From the NCBI RefSeq assembly GCF_037154075.1, contig NZ_JBANRJ010000001.1, positions 1,669,501 through 1,733,500 of the forward strand: 64,000 nt of DNA, in the 5' to 3' direction. The stretch's first letter is position 1. Each line of letters starts with the position of its first letter. This DNA comes from Sphingobium aromaticiconvertens (GTDB lineage: Bacteria > Pseudomonadota > Alphaproteobacteria > Sphingomonadales > Sphingomonadaceae). A program made the position numbers and the translations under genes. The notes under the pieces are model-generated. The model was not told the origin of the DNA. It saw nothing but the letters and a program-made list of their open reading frames with translations, and made no database searches. Of the stretch, positions 63,454-64,000 are shown piece by piece.

Positions 63454-64000
63454 TCAATCCACCGCGATCGGCCCGCTCATTGGGGCAGGGCGGCGGGTGA
63501 TCCAGACCAGCCCGATCAGGACGATCGTGATGCCGCTGGACAGCCAGGCCAGGTCGTCGATAGCCAACAGATAGGATTGTTGCACCATCTGCCGGGTGAG
63601 CGCCGCCGCCGCTTGCGTCGCGCTGGCGCCCATATGAGTCAGTGCTTCGATGGCGCCGGTGTAGGTGGAGGAGTCCTGCGTCATATGATCGGCCAGGCGG
63701 CTCTGGTGCAGCGCCTCTCGCCGGTCCCAGGCGGTCGTGATGACGGAGGCGGCGAAGCTGCCGCAGGTGATGCGTGCGAAGTTGGAGAGGCCCGTTGCTG
63801 CCGGCACTTCATGCGCCTTCAGGCCGTCCAGTTGGATCGTCAGCATGGCGAGGAAAAAGCCGCTCATACCACAGCCATTGATGATCTGGGGGATTACCAG
63901 CACCCAATAGCTGGCCTGCGTCGTGAATTCGGAGCGTAGATAATAAGAGAGCGCGAAACAGGCAAAGGAGAAGGTCGCGATCAAGCGGGCATCGACCTTG
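63454..64000 (-). CDS. DHA2-family MFS efflux permease (partial, C-terminal)
   Basis: The visible part is the C-terminal third or so of an EmrB/DHA2 drug:proton antiporter, with four or five hydrophobic segments. It includes the family stretch IPQIINGCGMSGFFLAMLTIQLDGL and FARITCGSFAASVITTAWDRREALHQSRL. The final helix ends TRRPAPMSGPIAVD. The start lies beyond the window, so length and partner (EmrA-type membrane fusion protein) are not known. Confidence 0.88.
   Translation of the reverse strand, partial: KVDARLIATFSFACFALSYYLRSEFTTQASYWVLVIPQIINGCGMSGFFLAMLTIQLDGLKAHEVPAATGLSNFARITCGSFAASVITTAWDRREALHQSRLADHMTQDSSTYTGAIEALTHMGASATQAAAALTRQMVQQSYLLAIDDLAWLSSGITIVLIGLVWITRRPAPMSGPIAVD

Overview
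The window is a GC-rich alphaproteobacterial chromosome segment, most likely from a sphingomonad (Sphingobium, Sphingomonas or a relative). The main evidence is gene order: rplS-trmD-rimM-rpsP-ffh, dapF-mtaB-ftsY-yciB, chvG/chvI divergent from pckA, and lptD-surA-pdxA-rsmA divergent from pepA. S16 also carries a long Ala/Glu-rich tail. This call rests on gene content and order read by eye, not on any database comparison.

Positions 1-31.6 kb are core chromosome. They hold a drug/metabolite exporter, an AmiD-type amidase, the RNase P RNA (rnpB), a J-domain protein, a thioredoxin-like ferredoxin, a decayed chemotaxis receptor, a hemerythrin, Fe/Mn superoxide dismutase, a TrmH-family RNA methylase, an MFS symporter, the ribosome/SRP operon, an APC permease, the dapF-ftsY cluster, an SDR, the ChvGI two-component system with pckA, a ferredoxin-NADP reductase, an NfeD/stomatin pair, a CitE-like lyase, guaB, an RsmB-type methylase and a TPR protein.

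From about 31.59 to 50.91 kb a 19.3-kb integrative and mobilizable element interrupts one gene, a GAF-PAS hybrid histidine kinase. The 3' part of the kinase (ATP-binding G-boxes plus receiver domain) lies left of the element at 30.86-31.60 kb. The 5' part (GAF, PAS, HisKA and N-box) lies right of it at 50.90-52.68 kb. Both junctions share a 12-bp direct repeat, TGCCCGAAGGGG on the minus strand. Precise recombination there would restore an 834-residue reading frame. A tyrosine integrase and an AlpA-like regulator lie at the right end, and short TACCATCA repeats lie inside both ends.

The element has three parts. The transfer module is a Ti-type TraA relaxase, TraC, TraD and a predicted oriT; no TraG/VirD4 or VirB genes are present, so it would need a helper. 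The defence cargo is a single-chain Type IIG-like restriction-modification enzyme and a complete type II CBASS operon (CapV phospholipase, DncV-like nucleotidyltransferase, Cap2 E1-E2, Cap3 JAMM peptidase). The third part is a toxin-antitoxin pair plus an unfamiliar cassette: a degenerate nucleotidyltransferase-HEPN-TM-STN fusion, a twin-arginine-signal protein and a small ribbon-helix-helix protein.

From 52.7 kb to the end the core chromosome resumes: rsmA, pdxA, surA and lptD on the minus strand, then pepA, holC and ndk on the plus strand, followed by a membrane-anchored hypothetical, a glutathione S-transferase, two very small genes and the C-terminal part of a DHA2-family efflux pump. No tRNA, rRNA, CRISPR array or insertion sequence was recognised.
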